Positions 58,233-64,000 of a DNA stretch of 64,000 nucleotides are shown piece by piece (the stretch's first letter is position 1; every line of letters starts with the position of its first letter). A program made the position numbers and the translations under genes. The stretch covers positions 9,574,452 to 9,638,451 of the forward strand of contig NC_064543.1 in the NCBI RefSeq assembly GCF_023856365.1, written 5' to 3'. A model generated the notes under the pieces. It saw nothing but the letters and a program-made list of their open reading frames with translations. It did no database searches and was not told the DNA's origin. Source of the stretch: Brienomyrus brachyistius (lineage: Eukaryota > Chordata > Actinopteri > Osteoglossiformes > Mormyridae).

Positions 58233-59570
58233 GGTCTATTTAAAAGGATCAGACAGATTTCATTTAAATCTTGTTACCTTTACTCTCTAATGTGAAATAA
58301 TTTCTTTGGACCGGTTCTGAACTGGTCCGGCAGGAGCAAACACTCTGAAAATAATATAGCATAATAAAGGCTCATGCACGTCTCAGCCAGATCCATGGAG
58401 CCTCTTACTGCCTTCACTGTGCCCACGGGATACCCACACACACCCTAACGTGCCAATTTCTCTTCAATCCGACACAGGAAATTTGATCGGTATTGTGCCT
58501 GCAACCGAATTCGGCGCGACACATTTTCACCATCTAACAATTTGAACCAGTGGTTCAACTTGATAAAAATTCATTCATTGATGTTACAATGCGAGGCAAC
58601 GCGCTCCAGGACAAGCATGTGTTACGCTTCAGCGTAATTCGGCCCAGCTGGCTGATTCTAGCACATGTTTTGGGGACACCCACAGCAAGGTTACACCGAG
58701 GTGCAGCCTCTACAGGCTAATTGGATAGGCTAAGCGTCTCACACACTTTTTGTCAGTATCTGATGCTCTTTCTCATTTATATGCGTGTTATCCTAAGCGT
58801 TGACGCCTTGATTGTTATGATAACAATGTTAATAAAAAAGGGGCATGAGACAGTATCATTTTTCAAAGACCTTCTTTAACAGCTATAAAATGCGAGGGAG
58901 GAACGCAAGATGAACTAACAGAAAATGGGACATTATGGTCCCTCTGATCCTGGGAAATGTTACGGGGGACTTTTGTGCGTAATTGCAGCCCTGGAGCATT
59001 GAGAACCTTCAGCATTGAAGTGGCCGGTGGGGCTCCGTGCCAGCGAGGGGGGCACACACAGCCTCCCTCTGAAACCCCGGAGCCTAGGAGAACGTATCGG
59101 GCCGGCAATCTGCCGTCTGAGGCACTGGGCGTCAGCAGCCCGCACAGAGGCATTGTGGGTAAGAGGACATATCTGCGGTGGGAGAGGCGCAGGGCCTGGA
59201 CCGGCCAGTCGGCCAGAGGACGCTCTGTTTGTGTATGGAGAGCGGGGCCCTTATCTTCAGCCCGGGCTGACGCCACGCTCTTCCTGTTTAAAATCGTTAG
59301 TGGTGATTTTTCTCTTCACTTCTGCCTTCTCTGAAGCCAGCCCACACGGCTCCGCAGTTCCTACTGCCTGCCTGGAGATTAGATAGCTGCCCGCCAGCTG
59401 ACGCAAATGGCTGCAGCGTCGCCCCGCTAGACGCACGCGAATGCGATCGGCAAAAATATTTTTCACTGCTAAGTGCCACTGGTAGGTAAAACAAATAACC
59501 AGCAACGTGGAAGAAGCAGCCCCCCCTTTTTTCAGCTTGTTAGCAGGGAAGTGGTTGGCAGGTCTTCGGG
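58229..59570. other. Intergenic DNA, no gene seen
   Basis: No exon recognised. GC-rich 58.97-59.28 kb again shows chance frames on both strands. Confidence 0.35.
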
Positions 59571-59602
59571 ACAGGCAGGACAGGCAGGACAGGCAGGACG
59601 CA
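59571..59602 (+). repeat. 10-bp GGACAGGCAG tandem repeat
   Basis: GACAGGCAGGACAGGCAGGA: three copies. Confidence 0.8.
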
Positions 59603-59671
59603 GCAGCCTGGAACCCCTGCATAGGTCCTGTTGCAGCCCACTCGCATGCACGTGCAGCAAGGACACGCACA

Positions 59672-59890
59672 TAGCATGGGCACACACACACAGCACAGAC
59701 ACACATGCAACACAGGCACACACAGCACAGGCACATACCCACAGTACAGACGCAAATGCAGCACAGGCAAACACACAGCACAGGCAAACACACAGCACAG
59801 GCACACATGCAACACAGGCACGCACACACACACAGCACAGGCACACACAGTCACACACATGATCACAGGCACAAACACACAGTATAGACA
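59672..59890 (+). repeat. Degenerate CACA/GCACAGGCA array
   Basis: Interleaved CACACA and CACAGCACAGGCA motifs over 0.2 kb, with no fixed period. This is cryptically simple DNA; frames on both strands are artefacts. Confidence 0.85.
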
Positions 59891-59949
59891 TGTAATAATA
59901 ATAATGTCATCATCATCATCTTGCATAATCATTCACCCAGTAGTCACAG

Positions 59950-60245
59950 TCAGTCTGAATCCCCAGGGCACAAGGCAGGGGTCACCAGGATGGGATGTTA
60001 GTCCATCACAGGGCACAAGGCAGGGGTCACCAGGATGGGATGTTAGTCCATCGCAGGGCACAAGGTAGGGGTCACCAGGATGGGATGTTAGTCCATCACA
60101 GGGCACAAGGCAGGGGTCACCAGGATGGGATGTTAGTCCATCACAGGGCACAAGGCAGGGGTCACTAGGATGGGATGTTACAAGGCTGGGGTCACCAGGA
60201 TGGGATGTTACAAGGCAGGGGTCACCAGGATGGGATGTTAGTCCA
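59950..60245 (+). repeat. 45-bp minisatellite, about 6 copies, derived from a dispersed repeat
   Basis: The unit is GGGCACAAGGCAGGGGTCAC followed by CAGGATGGGATGTTAGTCCATCACA. The last copies lose the GTCCATCACAGGG part. The sequence GGGCACAAGGCAGG..GGATGGG..AGTCCATCGCAGGGC is the conserved centre of the teleost dispersed repeat seen in pieces elsewhere in the window. 45 is a multiple of 3, hence the open minus frame at 59933-60271. Confidence 0.9.
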
Positions 60246-60536
60246 TTTAAGTGAACAAAGGTAAAGTCCATTTAAACTGAGGTACCTTAAATCCAAAAAA
60301 AAAATCCAGCTAAGCAAGAAATCCTACTTTATGAAACAGGCCCATAATCAGATGATCATAATAATAATTTTAGTAATGATAATGCTGACGGTGAGGATGA
60401 TGGAGTTCCTTGCTTTCAGAGCACAATGGCCGTTCCTGGCGTGCCTGTTTCTCCATGGAGTCTTTAACCGTTATGCAGTGACACTTGCCTGCCGACTGCT
60501 GAATGCTGATTCTCCAGGCTGTGGGGATACCAGAGG

Positions 60537-60600
60537 CCTCCAGCGCTGCCCCCCAGCGCTGCCCCCCAGCGCTGCCCCCCCAGCGCTGCCCCCCAGCCCA
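60537..60600 (+). repeat. 13-bp CAGCGCTGCCCCC tandem repeat, about 4.5 copies
   Basis: Copies of CAGCGCTGCCCCC, one with an extra C; AGCGCT is palindromic. Confidence 0.85.
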
Positions 60601-63600
60601 CAGAAGCGTCTACAGTTATTAGCCAATGTTTATTAGAATAACTTTTATGAAATGGGATGGAAAAAAATTTATTCACCATTGGTAGGTAAATATCAGCCCT
60701 TTGGGGTCTATTTCAACTACAACTAGCAGAAAGATACTATTGTTTTTACGAGACAACATGCACAATATTTCTCCACCAGTCGACCACTTTAGATGGCAAA
60801 AATACACATGAATGATTGCTTCACAAAGCCCATTGTTAAAAACAATACCTTTACAATCACCAGGACGGCTGGTCAGCGCTACAGCTGATTGTGTCATCGA
60901 TGTTCAGATTAAAAATATCTCATGAAGCCCACAGATCTTTTATTTACACAGTTGTTGCTCTTTCCCAGAATAATAAGCATGGTGAGTGTATCATATATAC
61001 TGTATATGTAGATTACCTCCACTTATATACATATATAGCACAGGGTGGCACAGGGTGGCACAGGCTGGCTCGCTGCGTTGTTATTAAATTGGGAGTTTGA
61101 GTGAAACTATGGTGAGATTATACACATTATGTTACAATTATATTATAGACTTGCAGTAATATGAATGTGCTTATGGGCCAGTATCTGGGAAGGCTGCACG
61201 TCTGGGATCAACAGGGTTTGGGTCCATCGTCAGCGAGGGCGAGACACAGGCAGAGAGGTGCCGGGTGAGTGGTGGGGGGGGGGGGTTCGCCACTGTCCAT
61301 GTCTCCCAGGACATCCTCGCCGGGCCCCCCGCTGGTCCCCCCACACAGCATTCAGTCACACACAATACTGGAACAGCCCAGCACTGACTCGCCCAAGGAC
61401 ACCAGGCCAATATCCGATAGCGGGGCGAGCAGATCTGCGTTATGATTTATACAAAGGGAGAGAGGCACCGGCTCAAAGCCCCATTGTTTTCTCCCCCAGC
61501 TCTCTGAGTGAGTGTCGGGTTTCGTTTAACAAACAGTTTTCGCCAGTTTCGTCGGCCGACTCTGAGACGTTTTCTGAGTAACCATGTTACTGGACGCCAG
61601 CTGGCTTTGATGCGGTGACTGAACAGGGGGTCACGTTCGTAGAACCCGCGTAGTCACTTTCATTCTTGCATCTATCAGGGTGAAGCCGAGCTTTTATCCC
61701 AAATAGCGACCAAATATACACACAGCTTGATACCGATAATATAGTGCTGGGCTTGTTTGTGCTTTGACCTCTGCACACAATACGCAATATCTTGCCAGTA
61801 AGCGCTCTCTTATATAACGTCAGAGCCGTTGGTGCCTGATGAAGGGGCTGCCATTTCCCTCGTCTTTTTCATGTAATCGAAAACAGCATCAGCAGTAAAT
61901 AAACAGGCATGGGCTCCCTGGCTACTTGCTGTTTGTGAGAGTCGTAATCTCTCTTCAGAGAAGCCGGCGTTCCTCTTCCTCGTCGGCCCTGACCGGCAGC
62001 CTGTGGCCAATTCCGATGGCGCCAAACGCTGTAATCAGGGACGGCGAGGGGAGCCTCTATCACAGAGGGTTTCTTTCCTTTTCCTTTGTTTTCGACAAAT
62101 TTCCTTCCTCGTTTTCTTAGATATTCTCTCCCCACTGATGTAAGTCTAAACAGAGATTTATTTAGAAAGTAAACAAATGAATGGGGGGGGGGGGGGGGGG
62201 TCCCCGAGCAGGCCGAGGGTGTGTGGGGGGGGGGGGAGCCTTCTCCCTCCCAGCCATCCAGCGAACTAGTAAATATAGAGGATGACAAATCGGATGGCTC
62301 TACCAGGAACCTGGCCAAGACCCCAAGCCTGTCAAGGGCCCAGAATGCTGACTTATTGTTGCATCCACAGCAGTCGCTGTGGAACGTTACACAGCCATGG
62401 ATTAAATCTGCTCTGGAATCAGGGTTCCCACATTGTGGAATGGAATGTGGATAAAACACTAAAGCCTCTCTGCGATGATTTATTCTCCATATTCACGTTC
62501 AGGCCTCCCTCTTCCTATCGTCTCCTGTGCACTATGCCTCCCGAAGACACAGTTGTGTAGGTTTATTTTATGTCTCTCCGACTCCTCCCCCACTCACTGA
62601 TTGGCTGCACCCCGAGGAGCTTCTCCCAGTGCGCACTCCATGTCTGTGCCACGTATGTACGCGGCCCAATTCACATGTCCGCGGCCCAGGGGCTTGCCGG
62701 GGGCTCTCCCCGCTGCGGTCTTGCCACCATGAAAGCGGCTCAGCTTGCCTAAACTCATTCTTGGCAGACGGCAGAGTCGGATTCCTTGAGCCACCTCGAT
62801 CTGAGCCTTGCAGTCATGCTCGGGTGAAATTAATCCTGAAATGTTTTTGTATCAACACGGGCAAAAGCCCAGCTGACACAACAATAAAGGAAACAATGGC
62901 GAACGTGGCTGAGCTCCGGATAGAAGCCGTCTCTGTTTGTTGATGTCTGACAACAGTTATCTGAAACTTCATTAAAATCTACAAAATCTGTTTTGCACCA
63001 TGGCTACGTTCATACCTGGTCTTATGGGGGGGGGGGGGGTTTCTTATAATATGCTAGATGCATCTGCAAGGTTCTCAACATTTTTTTGGAGAAAGACAGG
63101 CGTTATTTACAGAAGAGGGACGTGAATTCTGCTAACAGGAATCCCTCCGACGCGAGCGTTTAGGGCAGCGGCTTTGTAGTCCTGTTTTCGTGTTTTGGCG
63201 GAAGAAAATAAAAACATGTAAGCGGGATGGGGGGGGGGGGGGGTGAGACAGAGGGATGTTTACTCACATCCTGATGGAAACACCTCATCCTAAGCCCTGA
63301 CCGCGGACCTGCTGAACCGAGAGGGCCGCAGTCTTTCCGGCTCCGCTGCGCTCGCCAGGATGTCTTCCCTGCGGCGGCGGCCGTGGGGGTGTTACTCACA
63401 GAGCGCGGCGCGGTGAGGCAGGCCACGGCATGGTGCCCATTGTCAGCGCTCCTGTTTACTGAGGTCATGCAGGGAAACGGCCAGCGCCAGACTGGCAGGC
63501 ACTCCAGTGGTTCCCTTTAAGATACAAGATCAAGTAAATCAAAATTAGAACATATTGCCCTGAGTCTCTCGCATATAATGGCCGTGTGTCTCCCCACTGG

Positions 63601-63999
63601 AAACCAGTAACGGCTAACAATGGCTTTTATCGAAGGCCAGAGGGAAGTCTGATTCATTTTCTGCAAGCTTAACAAGGGCATGATAAAGTCTTGTACTGCC
63701 TTTACGCGTTCTTGCCCGCCTTTACTTATTTCCGTGCGTTTCCATGCCCTCTGCATCCCAGCATTATATAACCCGCATGGCCCTCGGTGCTGCGGTTATG
63801 GTGATGCTACGGCGTGCAGGATGAGCATCCGGACGACATTGCTCATGCTCCGGATCCAGCCTCCTGCAGTCATTCTAGCGCTTTCCGAGGAGATCCATTT
63901 TTCACTCTCTGCCCGGGGCTATAAAAACAAGAGACAAACAAATTGATTTGAACATGTCTGCCTTGTCATAGAAGTGTAATGGTGTAGAATAATGGAGAC
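60601..63999. other. Intergenic DNA to the right edge, no gene seen
   Basis: Contains G12 (61274-61285), G18 (62183-62200), G12 (62225-62236), G14 (63026-63039) and G15 (63229-63243). It also has a CpG-rich patch at 63290-63430. None of the frames resembles SMAD6, the expected right-hand neighbour of LCTL in vertebrates, or any other family I know. Confidence 0.35.
62183..62200 (+). repeat. Poly(dG) tract, 18 bases
   Basis: Uninterrupted G18, followed 24 bases later by a G12. Confidence 0.95.
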
Positions 64000-64000
64000 G

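Noticed and set aside
61869..62459. 196-codon minus frame
   Set aside because: Contains low-complexity His/Pro runs from the poly(dG) tracts and no known motif.

Overview
The window is vertebrate nuclear DNA, almost certainly from a ray-finned (teleost-type) fish. The genes have many short introns with GT-AG or GC-AG ends, the intergenic DNA carries fish-type dispersed repeats (tRNA-derived SINEs, a Tc1 copy, a CR1/L2-like LINE end, a hAT-type MITE), and dinucleotide and minisatellite arrays are abundant. There is no sign of operons, CRISPR arrays or any other prokaryotic system.

Only two protein-coding genes can be supported, both on the minus strand in the left quarter. At the left edge is the 5' part of rpl4 (large-subunit ribosomal protein eL4): a 5'TOP-type start, a one-codon first coding exon, and introns hosting box C/D snoRNAs (SNORD18, SNORD16, and the start of a second SNORD16-like copy cut by the window edge). 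From 7375 to 15331 lies a complete 13-exon lctl gene (lactase-like / gamma-klotho, GH1 family, 569 residues), whose spliced frame can be followed from start to stop. Two of its twelve introns appear to use GC donors, and its last intron is inflated by a 2.3-kb, 19-bp G-rich minisatellite. In human the order is RPL4-ZWILCH-LCTL-SMAD6. Here rpl4 and lctl are neighbours and I see no ZWILCH exon between them; SMAD6 is not recognisable to the right.

From about 15.4 kb to the right edge (48.6 kb) I see no exon that I can defend. This part is intergenic DNA with about a dozen minisatellite arrays of 10-45 bp unit (several with higher-order dimer or trimer structure), dinucleotide microsatellites, three interstitial telomere-like blocks, numerous poly(dG)/poly(dC) tracts of 11-20 bases, a decayed Tc1 transposon (34.55-35.74 kb), a CR1/L2-like LINE 3' end (46.3-46.9 kb) and a hAT-like MITE with an 8-bp target duplication (39.7 kb). 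Several CTCF-type motifs and a few CpG-rich patches are the only regulatory candidates.

The long open frames from 9.1-11.5, 16.8-17.4, 26.4-27.1, 44.1-45.1, 47.2-47.8 and 49.2-50.0 kb are tandem arrays read as codons, not genes. No new enzymatic or defence system was found. The most unusual features are the density and internal structure of the minisatellites, the two GC-AG introns of lctl and the repeated snoRNA in rpl4.
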